Source: Allopontixanthobacter sp034376665
GTDB lineage: Bacteria > Pseudomonadota > Alphaproteobacteria > Sphingomonadales > Sphingomonadaceae
Assembly (NCBI RefSeq): GCF_034376665.1
Contig: NZ_JAXMJI010000095.1
Location: 1 to 37,411, forward strand
Reading direction: 5' to 3'
DNA: 37,411 nt
Within the stretch, counting starts at the first letter, position 1; every line of letters starts with the position of its first letter. The translations under genes and the position numbers were made by a program. The notes beneath the pieces are model-generated. The model did no database searches. It was given only the letters and a program-made list of their open reading frames with translations, and was not told the DNA's origin. Below, in pieces: positions 1-8,396 of this stretch.

Positions 1-720
1 GAGTATGCCTCTCTGCGGGCTGATCTTGTGGTTGCCGAGCAGCAAGCCAAGGAAGATGCGATCCGGTCCGCCGGGGTGCTCGATTACTGGAGCGGCAAGG
101 GCGAAATCGGCGCATTCCGGGCGACGGGCAACAGCAGCAACACCGGGGTCACCGCAGGGCTGAATCTGCAAAGAACCGGGATCGACTGGCGGCACAAATT
201 CCGTGCCAACGTGAATTACCAGCGCACCAACGGAGTGACCAGCCGGGAACAGTATCTTGCGGCCTACGAGCCGAATTACTCGCTGTCCGACCAGATATAT
301 CTCTACGGTCTGACACAGTACGAAAGCGACCGGTTCCAGGGCTATTCCTCTCGCTACTCCTTTTCCGGAGGCGCCGGATACAGGGTCATCGACCGGGAAG
401 GCGCCAATCTGTCGGTCAACGCCGGGCCCGCCTATCGCAACACCGAATTCCTGGCGGGAACGAGCGATAGCGATCTTGCCGCGCTGGCCGCAGTGGATCT
501 CAATTTAAGCCTGACGGACCGGATCAAGCTGACCGAAGACGCCAGCGTCTATTACCAGACGGGCAACAGCACGTATATTTCCTCAACCGGGCTTGAGGCG
601 GCTCTGGGCAGCGGCCTGGCCGCACGGCTTTCCTACAAGGTCGAGCATGACAGCAACCCGCCGATCAACGCAGTGCAAACGGACACCCACAGCCGGTTCA
701 CCCTGGTTTACGGGTTCTGA
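1..720 (+). CDS. DUF481-family outer-membrane beta-barrel protein, 5' end missing
   Basis: The frame is open from the first base of the window, so the true start lies upstream; the first possible internal start is a GTG at 28. The 239 visible codons are rich in alternating polar/aromatic strands typical of an outer-membrane barrel, with repeated 'L..KHEF'-like pairs such as IDWRHKFRANVNYQ, and end in a strand finishing with F (FTLVYGF). This matches the DUF481 / YdiY 'salt-induced outer membrane protein' family from memory of its pattern. Function in that family is poorly defined. Its stop is 6 bp from the stop of the convergent minus-strand gene. Confidence 0.75.
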   Translation, partial: EYASLRADLVVAEQQAKEDAIRSAGVLDYWSGKGEIGAFRATGNSSNTGVTAGLNLQRTGIDWRHKFRANVNYQRTNGVTSREQYLAAYEPNYSLSDQIYLYGLTQYESDRFQGYSSRYSFSGGAGYRVIDREGANLSVNAGPAYRNTEFLAGTSDSDLAALAAVDLNLSLTDRIKLTEDASVYYQTGNSTYISSTGLEAALGSGLAARLSYKVEHDSNPPINAVQTDTHSRFTLVYGF

Positions 721-726
721 TCACCG

Positions 727-1404
727 CTAGCGCGGCACGGCGAACCAGATGGTGTGGCGCGGCCCCTTGTTGCCGGGCCGGGCGCGGACTTCGCGCACTT
801 CGACGTCGAAGCCGCAGGATTCGATCTTTCGGGTGAATTTGTGGTCCGGCGCGGCGGACCAGATTGCCAGCACGCCGCCCTTTGTCAGGGCACGGCGCGC
901 AAAGCGCAGGCCCTCGCGCGAATACAGCCGGTTGTTGGCTTCCCGCACCAGCCCGTCGGGGCCATTATCGACATCCAGCAGAATCGCATCGACCGGCTCC
1001 CCGCCTTCGGCGATCTGTTCGATCGCATCGCCGACATCGCCCATCCGCAAGCTGACCCGCGGATCGGACAGGCAGTCGGCCGTCAGTTGCGCCATTGGTC
1101 CATGCGCCCATTCGATGATCTCCGGCACCAGTTCCACCACGGTGGCATGGCCCTTCACGCCGATCCGCTGCAATGCGGCGCGCAAGGTGAAGCCCATCCC
1201 GTAGCCGCCGATCAGGATATGCGGCGCGGAATTGGACAGCCGATCGATCGTCAGATCGGCAAGCTGCTCTTCGGAAAACTGCATCCGGGTGCTCATCAGC
1301 TCGTTGCGGCCCAGCCCGATGATGAAATCGCGGCCGTGCCTGTAAAGCCTTAGCTCTTCGCCGCCGGGAACCTGAGCTGAGCCGAGTAATTCGCGTGCAA
1401 TCAT
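727..1404 (-). CDS. Spermidine-synthase-like SAM-dependent protein
   Basis: This 225-aa protein has the Rossmann-fold signature of the spermidine synthase / SpeE-like methyltransferase family: a glycine-rich SAM-binding loop (GGYGMGFTLRAAL, about residues 67-79), an acidic strand end (VVELVPEIIEWA) and a second acidic motif (DAILLDVDNGP). It is shorter than true spermidine synthase and lacks the N-terminal beta domain, so aminopropyltransferase activity is not assured; a methyltransferase-like role is equally possible. The ATG lies 3 bp after the stop of the upstream deacylase gene, so the two are probably one transcript. Confidence 0.75.
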   Translation of the reverse strand: MIARELLGSAQVPGGEELRLYRHGRDFIIGLGRNELMSTRMQFSEEQLADLTIDRLSNSAPHILIGGYGMGFTLRAALQRIGVKGHATVVELVPEIIEWAHGPMAQLTADCLSDPRVSLRMGDVGDAIEQIAEGGEPVDAILLDVDNGPDGLVREANNRLYSREGLRFARRALTKGGVLAIWSAAPDHKFTRKIESCGFDVEVREVRARPGNKGPRHTIWFAVPR

Positions 1405-1407
1405 GAT

Positions 1408-2457
1408 CTATACAATCTCGTCTTCGTCAAACAGAGGGTCGGACAGCGCGGCTTCCTCGATCGCGCTCAGGCGCCGGTGAGCGGTGCCGGGAACTTCAAC
1501 TTCAGCAACATGGATCAGCGCATCGCCCTGATTGACGACCGGCAGATTGCTGCGCCCGATGATCAGCCCGCCGATGGGGGTGCGGACCTCGATATCCCGG
1601 TCGCCAAAGGGATCCGACAGATAGCCGAGGATTTCTTCGTCCACCGCGAAGGATCCGACCTGCTTCACAGCGCGAAAAATCCCCCCCTCCGGCGCGCGCA
1701 GCCACATGGTGCGCTTACTCTGGATCGATCGTGCCGCTGCCTTGCGGGGTTCGGGCATCCCCATCCCCATTTGCGACATCACCCGCAGGATGCCGCTGAC
1801 ACCGACGCGGATGCCAAACTCGTCGAAGCGCAGGGCCTCACCCGCTTCCAGTAGCAGCACATCGCATCCCAGATTGGCGGCCGTCTGGCGCAGCGAACCC
1901 TCGCGCAGTTTCGATACGATCACGGCAGGAGCGCCGAAAATCTGGGCCATTCGCTCGGCTTCGGGCCGGCCTTCGCTGATGCGGATCTGCGGCAGGTTGA
2001 CCCGGTGCATTCCGGCCGAATGCAGATCGACGCCGAAATCGCTGCGGGCAATGATTTCCCGGGTGAAGCGATCCGCCAATTGCGCCGCGAGAGAGCCCGA
2101 AACCGAACCCGGAAAGCTCCGGTTGAGATCGCGGCGGTCAGGAAGGTACCGCTGGTGTGCCACAAAGCCATAGGCGTTCACGATCGGAATGCACAACAGG
2201 GTCCCGGCCAGCCGCCTGGGATTCACCGACTTCAGCAGTCGCCGGATGATTTCCACGCCCATGATCTCATCGCCGTGGACACTGCCGCTGACGAACAGCA
2301 CCGGTCCGGGGCGGCGACCATGCAACACGCGTACTCGCAGCCCCACATCGGTATCGGTCGACAGGCGGCTGACCGGGATATCGATTGTCTCGCTCGCACC
2401 TGGGGCGACCCGGTGGCCGGCAATGTCGAAATGCGTAACCGCGACGCCTTTGTCCAA
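1408..2457 (-). CDS. Succinylglutamate desuccinylase/aspartoacylase (M14-type) family protein
   Basis: A 349-aa zinc-dependent hydrolase of the AstE/AspA family. Zinc ligands are visible in SVHGDE (about H61 and E64) and in the later DLHSAG motif; the C-terminal half is a beta-rich domain (APEGGIFRAVKQVG, TPIGGLIIGRSNLPVVNQGD) typical of this family. I chose a TTG start at 2457 because it is preceded by AAGGGGGC at good spacing and the family usually begins just before this point. A longer frame reaches 2565, but its first codon lies inside the pnp terminator hairpin. The true substrate (an N-acyl amino acid or a related amide) cannot be read from sequence. Confidence 0.8.
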   Translation of the reverse strand: MDKGVAVTHFDIAGHRVAPGASETIDIPVSRLSTDTDVGLRVRVLHGRRPGPVLFVSGSVHGDEIMGVEIIRRLLKSVNPRRLAGTLLCIPIVNAYGFVAHQRYLPDRRDLNRSFPGSVSGSLAAQLADRFTREIIARSDFGVDLHSAGMHRVNLPQIRISEGRPEAERMAQIFGAPAVIVSKLREGSLRQTAANLGCDVLLLEAGEALRFDEFGIRVGVSGILRVMSQMGMGMPEPRKAAARSIQSKRTMWLRAPEGGIFRAVKQVGSFAVDEEILGYLSDPFGDRDIEVRTPIGGLIIGRSNLPVVNQGDALIHVAEVEVPGTAHRRLSAIEEAALSDPLFDEDEIV

Positions 2458-2563
2458 ATCTGCCCCCTTTTTGAAATGTGCGACGGACCCCAAGCCCGCA
2501 TCCTGATCCCGGACATCTGCACTTCGGGCGGACAAAAGAAAAGGGCCGCGATCCAGCGAATAC

Positions 2564-2598
2564 AAAAAGGCCGCAGGGATTTCTCCCTGCGGCCTTTG
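2564..2598 (-). terminator. Rho-independent terminator after pnp
   Basis: A 14-bp perfect stem (2566-2579 pairs with 2584-2597, core GGCCGCAGGGA) with a 4-nt loop. On the minus strand it is followed by a run of five T. It lies 22 bp downstream of the pnp stop codon and closes the long minus-strand translation cluster. Confidence 0.88.
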
Positions 2599-2619
2599 TT
2601 GCTTCGACGCGGAACGGGG

Positions 2620-4941
2620 TTAGTCGTCCTTGAGGAAGTCCGGCATGTGGTTCGAGCTGCCGCCTTCGCTGGAAGGAGCCCGGTCACCGTCCGAGCGGCT
2701 TCCACCGCCGCGTGGACCCCGATCACGGCCACCATCACGGCCCCCGTCACGTCCACCGCCGCCACCGCGACGTGGACCGCGATCGCCGCGGGGACCACGG
2801 TCACCGCCGCCGCCTTCACGCTTTTCGCGCGGTGGGCGGGTGTCTTCCAGTTCTTCGCCGGTTTCCTGATCAACGACCCGCATTGACAGGCGAACCTTGC
2901 CGCGCTGGTCGATCTCGAGGACCTTGACCTTGACTTCCTGTCCTTCGGACACGACGTCGGTCGGCTTTTCGACCCGCTCGTTCCTCATTTCGGACACATG
3001 GACGGGACCGTCCTTGCCGCCCATGAAGTTCACGAAAGCGCCGAAATCGACAATGTTGACGACCTTGCCGTCATAGACCTTGCCGACTTCTGCTTCTTCC
3101 ACGATCCCGGAAATCCACTTGCGCGCGGCTTCGATCTGGCTGAGATCGGACGAGGAGATCTTGATCAGACCTTCGTCATCGATGTCCACCTTGGCACCGG
3201 TTTCCGCAACGATTTCACGGATAACCTTGCCGCCTGTGCCGATGATGTCGCGGATCTTCGACTTGTCGATCTGCATCGTTTCGATACGCGGTGCGTGGGC
3301 CGAAAGTTCGGTCCGTGCGCCGGTCAGTGCCTTGGCCATCTCACCCAGGATATGGGCGCGTCCGGCCTTCGCCTGCGCCAGCGCCTGGGTCATGATTTCC
3401 TGGGTTATCCCGGCAACCTTGATGTCCATCTGCATGGTGGTGATACCTTCTTCGGTACCGGCCACCTTGAAGTCCATGTCACCCAGGTGATCTTCATCAC
3501 CCAGGATGTCGGACAGCACGGTGAAATCGTCACCTTCGAGGATCAGGCCCATCGCGATACCCGAAACGGGGCGCGTAACGGGAACACCGGCATCCATCAT
3601 CGACAGACAGCCGCCGCAGATCGTCGCCATCGAGGACGAGCCGTTGGACTCGGTGATGTCCGACAACACGCGGATGGTGTAGGGGAAATCTTCCTTGGCA
3701 GGCAGCACCGCACGCAATGCGCGCCATGCCAGCTTGCCGTGGCCGATATCGCGGCGGCTCGGTGCGCCGAAACGGCCCACTTCGCCCACCGAATAGGGCG
3801 GGAAGTTATAATGCAGCATGAAGTTCGAATAGGACAGGCCTTCCAGCCCGTCGATCATCTGCTCGCTGTCCTTGGTGCCCAGCGTGGTGGTGCAGATTGC
3901 CTGCGTTTCCCCGCGGGTGAACAGCGAAGAACCATGCGCGCGAGGCAGGAAGCCCACGATGGCTTCGATCTGCCGCACTTCGTCGGTCTTGCGTCCATCG
4001 ATGCGGGTGCCGTCCTTGAGGATGGCGCCGCGGACGATTTCGGCTTCCAGCTTCTTGACCACCTTGCCGGCTGCCATCTGGGTCTGACCGTCCGCATCGG
4101 CAAAGGCTTCCTTGGCCTTGGCCCGGACAGCATTGAGTGCATCGGAACGCTGCGACTTGTCGGTCAGCTTGTAAGCTGCGGCGATATCGCCGCCGACTAT
4201 GCCGGCCAACTTGTCCTTGATCGCCGAAGTGTCCGAAACGGCAATTTCCCAAGGTTCCTTGGCAGCCTGTTCAGCCAGGTCGATAATCAGGTTCACAACC
4301 TTCTTGATCTCGTCATGCGCAAACATGACGCCGCCAAGCATGATTTCTTCCGAAAGTTCCTTCGCTTCGGATTCGACCATCATCACGGCGTTGCCAGTGG
4401 CAGCCACGATTAGGTCGAGTGCGCCGGCAGCGGCGTCGCTCTGGGCCGGGTTGAGGGTGTATTCACCGTCCACATAACCCACGCGGGCCGCGCCGATCGG
4501 ACCCATGAATGGTACGCCCGAAATCGTCAGCGCCGCAGACGCTGCAATCATCGCGACGATATCCGGCTCAGTCTCGCCGTCATACGACAGGACCTGCGCA
4601 ATCACGTTGATTTCGTTGTAGAAACCTTCAGGGAACAGCGGGCGTACCGGGCGATCGATCAGGCGGCTGGTCAGCGTTTCCTTTTCGGTCGCGCCGCGCT
4701 CACGCTTGAAGAAGCCGCCGGGAATGCGGCCTGCGGAGGAGAATTTTTCCTGGTAGTGGACGGTAAGGGGGAAGAAATCCTGCCCTTCCTTCACACCCTT
4801 GGCGGCGGTCACGGCGCACAGCACCACGGTTTCGCCATAGGTTGCCAGCACCGCGCCATCGGCTTGACGGGCAATGCGGCCGGTTTCGAGGGTGAGGGTT
4901 TTGCCGCCCCATTCCATCGATACGGTTTTTGTGTCGAACAT
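2620..4941 (-). CDS. pnp: Polyribonucleotide nucleotidyltransferase (PNPase)
   Basis: PNPase degrades RNA 3' to 5' using phosphate and is a component of RNA-degrading complexes in the cytoplasm. The 773-aa protein shows the full domain order: first RNase PH domain (MFDTKTVSMEWGGKTLTLETG start), alpha-helical linker, second RNase PH domain with FGAPSRRDIGHGKLAWRAL, KH domain (IRDIIGTGGKVIREI, about residue 560) and S1 domain (KVYDGKVVNIVDFGAFVNF, about residue 625). The tail is a long G/R/D-rich disordered region ending in HMPDFLKDD. The start is the ATG with an AAGGA box upstream; an in-frame upstream extension to 5082 has no family support. It follows rpsO, the widely conserved rpsO-pnp order. 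Confidence 0.97.
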   Translation of the reverse strand: MFDTKTVSMEWGGKTLTLETGRIARQADGAVLATYGETVVLCAVTAAKGVKEGQDFFPLTVHYQEKFSSAGRIPGGFFKRERGATEKETLTSRLIDRPVRPLFPEGFYNEINVIAQVLSYDGETEPDIVAMIAASAALTISGVPFMGPIGAARVGYVDGEYTLNPAQSDAAAGALDLIVAATGNAVMMVESEAKELSEEIMLGGVMFAHDEIKKVVNLIIDLAEQAAKEPWEIAVSDTSAIKDKLAGIVGGDIAAAYKLTDKSQRSDALNAVRAKAKEAFADADGQTQMAAGKVVKKLEAEIVRGAILKDGTRIDGRKTDEVRQIEAIVGFLPRAHGSSLFTRGETQAICTTTLGTKDSEQMIDGLEGLSYSNFMLHYNFPPYSVGEVGRFGAPSRRDIGHGKLAWRALRAVLPAKEDFPYTIRVLSDITESNGSSSMATICGGCLSMMDAGVPVTRPVSGIAMGLILEGDDFTVLSDILGDEDHLGDMDFKVAGTEEGITTMQMDIKVAGITQEIMTQALAQAKAGRAHILGEMAKALTGARTELSAHAPRIETMQIDKSKIRDIIGTGGKVIREIVAETGAKVDIDDEGLIKISSSDLSQIEAARKWISGIVEEAEVGKVYDGKVVNIVDFGAFVNFMGGKDGPVHVSEMRNERVEKPTDVVSEGQEVKVKVLEIDQRGKVRLSMRVVDQETGEELEDTRPPREKREGGGGDRGPRGDRGPRRGGGGGRDGGRDGGRDRGPRGGGSRSDGDRAPSSEGGSSNHMPDFLKDD

Positions 4942-5088
4942 GTATTTTCCTTCTGAACCCGCCAGCCATATTGCTGCGCGGGGCCTTCTTGTTTCCGGGG
5001 GTTCCGTCCCGGACCGGTGCGGGGCTGTTTGCGCCCCTTTGGTCAGACTGCCGAATTGCAGCATCAACCTGTATTCACCCATTTTGCG

Positions 5089-5159
5089 CCCCCGCGAAGG
5101 CGGGGGTCCAGTTTGGCAGGGTGGCTCTTGGCCTCACCAGGCCCCCGCCTGCGCGGGGG
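5089..5159. repeat. Pair of REP-like palindromes between rpsO and pnp
   Basis: Two perfect hairpins with the same arm: CCCCCGC-GAAG-GCGGGGG at 5089-5106 and CCCCCGC-CTGC-GCGGGGG at 5142-5159, separated by 35 bp. Such GC-rich palindromes are common intergenic repeats in high-GC alphaproteobacteria. Placed in the 270-bp rpsO-pnp spacer of the transcript, they could fold into RNA structures that protect or expose it to nucleases, as the RNase III site does in enterobacterial rpsO-pnp; that role is inference. Confidence 0.75.
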
Positions 5160-5172
5160 AGCGGATAGTGAA

Positions 5173-5198
5173 GCGGCCCCGAATTGCTTCGGAGCCGC
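5173..5198 (-). terminator. Hairpin downstream of rpsO (partial terminator or processing site)
   Basis: An 11-bp stem (GCGGCTCCGAA with TTCGGGGCCGC on the minus strand, one wobble pair) and a 4-nt loop, starting 14 bp after the rpsO stop. The T tract is poor (CTTCAC), so it is more likely an attenuator or RNA-processing structure than a strong terminator, which fits read-through into pnp. Confidence 0.55.
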
Positions 5199-5211
5199 TC
5201 CATGAAAACTC

Positions 5212-5481
5212 TTACTTCCGCAGACCCAGTTTCTGGATCAGGGCGTTGTACCGCTCCACATTGATCTTTTTCAGATATGCCAGCAGGCTGCGGCGCTTGT
5301 TGACCATCATCAGCAAACCGCGGCGGGAATGGTTATCCTTGTGGTTCGCCTTGAAATGTTCGGTCAGATTGCGGATGCGTTCAGTCAGGATCGCGACCTG
5401 GACTTCCGGAGAACCGGTGTCGCCTTCGGCCTGTGCGTGGTCCTTGATAATCTCTTGCTTGCGCGTCGCTGTTACAGTCAT
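5212..5481 (-). CDS. rpsO: 30S ribosomal protein S15
   Basis: 89 aa, the normal length for S15. The family pattern is intact: QEIIKDHAQAEGDTGSPEVQVAILTERI, then NLTEHFKANHKDNHSRRGLLMMVNKRR and a basic end YNALIQKLGLRK. S15 binds 16S rRNA early in assembly of the 30S platform. Its ATG lies 5 bp after the truB stop and its ribosome-binding GGAG is inside the last truB codons, indicating coupled translation. Confidence 0.98.
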   Translation of the reverse strand: MTVTATRKQEIIKDHAQAEGDTGSPEVQVAILTERIRNLTEHFKANHKDNHSRRGLLMMVNKRRSLLAYLKKINVERYNALIQKLGLRK

Positions 5482-5486
5482 TCAGT

Positions 5487-6470
5487 TCACTCCGCGACAT
5501 CGGGAAAGTTGAAACCCCTGACGACTTTCGCCGTCCCGCCGGAAATTTCCATCAACGCAACCGGCACATCATCGTGCGTGGCAAGATAGAGCCCGTCGGA
5601 TTGGGGCAGCCCGGTAAGAACGCGGCCCTGGCGGACCGCTTCTGCCGTGTCGGGCCCGAGGATAAGAGCCGGGATGTCGTCCAGCCCTGCCTCCAGCGGC
5701 AGAATTACGTCTTCAAGTCGCGCGCCCTTACCGATTTCGTTCAATCTGTCCAGCGAAATCGCCTGCGTTTCGTCAAACGGACCAGCCTTGATCCGGCGTA
5801 GATAGGTCACATGGCCGACTGTGCCGAGCGCATGGGCAATGTCGCGCGCCAGAGAGCGGATATAGGTGCCCTTGCTAACATGCGCCACCAGAGTCACCGC
5901 ATCGGCCATTTCGAGCGGCGCGGCGGGATTGTAGGGATCCGGACGCCCGGCGGTCAGCGAAAAAGTGGAATCAGGCAATTCACCCGCCTCATAGGTCGAC
6001 AAGGTTTGCAGCGAATGGATCGTCACCGCGCGCGTTTTCAGTTCCACATCCTCGCCGGCCCGCGCCAGATCATAGGCGCGCTTGCCGTCCACCTTCAGCG
6101 CGGAATAGGCTGGCGGAACCTGCTCGATGTCCCCGGTGAAATGTTCCAGGATCGCCGCCACCGCCGCCATCGGCGGCCGGCGGTTGCTCGTCCTCACCAC
6201 CGCGCCTTCGGTATCGAGAGTATCAGTCTCCTCGCCGAATTGCAGGGTGAACTCGTATATCTTGCTGGCGTCGAGCATCCGCCCGGCCAGCTTGGTCGCC
6301 TCGCCCAAGGCAATCGGCAACACTCCCTCCGCCAGCGGATCGAGCGTTCCGCCATGGCCGGCCTTGACCTTGGCATAACCCGCCTCACGCAGATTGCGCT
6401 TCACCGCCGCAACCGCCTGCGTTGATCCCAGCCCGCGCGGCTTGTCGAGGATGATCCATCCATGCGGCAC
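5487..6470 (-). CDS. truB: tRNA pseudouridine(55) synthase TruB
   Basis: TruB makes the pseudouridine at position 55 in the T loop of tRNAs. The N-terminal catalytic motif GHGGTLDPLAEGVLPIALG carries the catalytic aspartate (about D44); the motifs KVDGKRAYDLARAG and SKGTYIRSLARDIAHALG follow. The proposed start is a GTG at 6470 (MPHGWIILDKP), which has GGGAG seven bases upstream; another GTG at 6476 sits too close to that box. It overlaps the stop of the site-2-type protease gene by a few bases. 327 aa is within the normal range for alphaproteobacterial TruB. Confidence 0.93.
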   Translation of the reverse strand: MPHGWIILDKPRGLGSTQAVAAVKRNLREAGYAKVKAGHGGTLDPLAEGVLPIALGEATKLAGRMLDASKIYEFTLQFGEETDTLDTEGAVVRTSNRRPPMAAVAAILEHFTGDIEQVPPAYSALKVDGKRAYDLARAGEDVELKTRAVTIHSLQTLSTYEAGELPDSTFSLTAGRPDPYNPAAPLEMADAVTLVAHVSKGTYIRSLARDIAHALGTVGHVTYLRRIKAGPFDETQAISLDRLNEIGKGARLEDVILPLEAGLDDIPALILGPDTAEAVRQGRVLTGLPQSDGLYLATHDDVPVALMEISGGTAKVVRGFNFPDVAE

Positions 6471-6472
6471 GA

Positions 6473-7192
6473 TCACGCTCCCGATACCGCGTCTGCCAGA
6501 CCAAGGTACTTGCCCAGTATCCAGTTGACCGGCGGCCCGATGGTGTTTTCCAGCACACCCAGCTGCGGCGCAAACCAGGTGAGCGCGATCAGCCCGAAAA
6601 ACAGCAGCATCCCGAACGGGCGCAGCTTCTCGTAATGATGGACCCACCGGCGCGGCATCGCCCCTTCGACGATATGCGATCCGTCGAACGGGGGGATCGG
6701 CAGCAGGTTGAACATCCCGATAAAGACGTTGATCAACAGGAAATAGAACAGACCAGTCACGAGCGGCAGGACATCGCCCGCGGGGCCCACGATGGTAGAC
6801 ATTCCCGTTTCGCCAAAGGAAATCTGCGCGCCGAGCGGAGCCGCCATCCCGAACGCGACTGCTGCGATGGCAGCCAGCGCAAAGTTCGTTCCCGGCCCCG
6901 CCGCCGCAACGGCCATCATGCCGAACCGCGGGTTGGACAGCCGCCGCTGCATCACCGGCACCGGCTTGGCCCAGCCGAATATCGGCCCGCCGACCAGCGC
7001 GAGAAAGCCCGGCACCAGCAGGGTTCCCACCGGATCGACATGGCGCAGCGGGTTGAGCGTCAGCCGTCCCTGCTCCTTCGCTGTCGGATCGCCCAGCGCC
7101 AGCGCGGACCAGCCATGCGCCACTTCGTGGAACACGATTGCAATGATGAGCGCCGGAATCAGGATCGCGGCGATCAGGATGGTGTCTGTCAT
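6473..7192 (-). CDS. Site-2 protease family zinc metalloprotease (M50)
   Basis: A polytopic membrane protein of 239 aa. The zinc site HEVAH lies at about residues 22-26 inside the first membrane segment and a second motif, NLLPIPPFDGSHI, provides the third ligand, as in the M50B/RseP-like intramembrane proteases. No PDZ domain is present, so it belongs to the short 'site-2 protease family' class rather than RseP. The ATG at 7192 begins the hydrophobic region; the upstream extension is not protein-like. Substrates are unknown. It is translationally linked to truB. Confidence 0.85.
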   Translation of the reverse strand: MTDTILIAAILIPALIIAIVFHEVAHGWSALALGDPTAKEQGRLTLNPLRHVDPVGTLLVPGFLALVGGPIFGWAKPVPVMQRRLSNPRFGMMAVAAAGPGTNFALAAIAAVAFGMAAPLGAQISFGETGMSTIVGPAGDVLPLVTGLFYFLLINVFIGMFNLLPIPPFDGSHIVEGAMPRRWVHHYEKLRPFGMLLFFGLIALTWFAPQLGVLENTIGPPVNWILGKYLGLADAVSGA

Positions 7193-7220
7193 GGCGGGTA
7201 GATAGGGGGCGTGAGGCCGC

Positions 7221-7757
7221 TCAACCAGCCCATTCGTCGCGCAGCAGGCCGAATACTGCCGTATCGCGAATATATCCGGTCCAGGTGACGCGATTTCGCC
7301 GCAGCGTGCCTTCCCTGACCGCTCCCAATTTGGCGACCGCCGCCATGGACCGGATGTTGCGCGTATCGACCCGAAATTCGATCCGGTTGAAACCATGGGC
7401 AAAGGCGTGCTCGATCAGCAATTTCTTCATCTGGCGGTTGAACCCGGTTCCGCGCACGGAGGGGGAGATGTAGGTTCCGCCAATTTCCACCGCGCCGAAC
7501 CGATCGGGATTGATGTAATTGGTCATGCCGACCACCCGGCCCCGCTCCATGTCGATCACCGCAAAGCGGACCCAGTTGGCAAAACCGTGAAACTCGGCCA
7601 TTGCCTGATCGAACCCCTCACCCAGCATATTGACCGGGTAGATCTGCCAGATGTCGGGATCTTCCGCGCAGGCAGCACGCAGCGGTTCAAGGTGATGTGC
7701 GGCCAATGGTTCCAGCCGGACTGGGTTGTCTTCCAGAACAGTCGATAAATCAGCCAC
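7221..7757 (-). CDS. GNAT family N-acetyltransferase (RimJ/RimL-like)
   Basis: A 178-aa protein with the order expected of a RimJ/RimL-type acetyltransferase: NPVRLEPLAAHHLEPL at the start, VGMTNYINPDRFGAVEIGGTYISPSVRGTGFN in the central acetyl-CoA binding part, and FRVDTRNIRSMAAVAKLGAVREG near the end. The start is a GTG at 7757 with GAGG at a spacing of 6, overlapping the end of tdk by 8 bp. The acceptor (amino acid, protein N-terminus or small molecule) cannot be told from sequence. Confidence 0.85.
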   Translation of the reverse strand: MADLSTVLEDNPVRLEPLAAHHLEPLRAACAEDPDIWQIYPVNMLGEGFDQAMAEFHGFANWVRFAVIDMERGRVVGMTNYINPDRFGAVEIGGTYISPSVRGTGFNRQMKKLLIEHAFAHGFNRIEFRVDTRNIRSMAAVAKLGAVREGTLRRNRVTWTGYIRDTAVFGLLRDEWAG

Positions 7758-8328
7758 CCAGAGCCTCGCTGAAATGTTTGCGGCACAAGGCAACATAGCG
7801 GTCGTTGCCGCCGATTTCCGTCTGCGCTCCCGCTTTCACCGCCGCGCCGCTGGCATCGACCCGCAAATTCATGCTGGCCTTCCTGCCGCAGTGGCAGACC
7901 GCCTTCAGTTCGACCAGCGTATCGGCAATGCCGAGCAGCGCAGCGGAGCCGGGGAACAATTCGCCCTGGAAATCAGTGCGCAGGCCATAGCAGATCACCG
8001 GGATGCCCGCTTGATCAGCCAGCCGTGCCAATTGCCACACCTGGTCCTTGGTCAGGAACTGCGCTTCGTCCACCAGGACACAGGCCAGCGGCTCCACCGC
8101 ATGGGCCGCGCTTACGCGCTCGAACAAATTGGTGTCCTCACCGAAGCGGTGCGCATCGGCACCGAGGCCGATCCGGCTTTCGATCGCCTGTTCTTCCGCC
8201 CGGTTATCCAGCTTCGCGGTCCACAGCATCGTCGCCATCCCCCGCTCGCGGTAGTTGAAATCCGCCTGCAACAGAGTGGTTGATTTACCCGCGTTCATCG
8301 ACGCATAGTAGAAGTAGAGTTTGGCCAT
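7750..8328 (-). CDS. tdk: Thymidine kinase
   Basis: A type II (TK1-like) thymidine kinase of 192 aa that phosphorylates thymidine for salvage. The P-loop is MNAGKSTTLLQ at residues 11-21, the Walker B-like stretch is CVLVDEAQFLT, and the zinc-binding lasso appears as CHCGRKASMNLR with a later CRKHF. The start ATG begins MAKLYFYYASMNAGK, exactly as in the family. It is divergent from the AbgT-type transporter, with a 68-bp shared upstream region. Confidence 0.96.
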   Translation of the reverse strand: MAKLYFYYASMNAGKSTTLLQADFNYRERGMATMLWTAKLDNRAEEQAIESRIGLGADAHRFGEDTNLFERVSAAHAVEPLACVLVDEAQFLTKDQVWQLARLADQAGIPVICYGLRTDFQGELFPGSAALLGIADTLVELKAVCHCGRKASMNLRVDASGAAVKAGAQTEIGGNDRYVALCRKHFSEALGG

Positions 8329-8396
8329 GATCGGCAGAGCCTTAGCGTGTCCGGGAGGGACTGCGAAGGTGCAAGCCGAATTTGCGGGGGATTTTC

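Noticed and set aside
2998..4413. Very long antisense frame across pnp (471 codons)
   Set aside because: Composition typical of the antisense of a high-GC gene; PNPase on the other strand is unambiguous.
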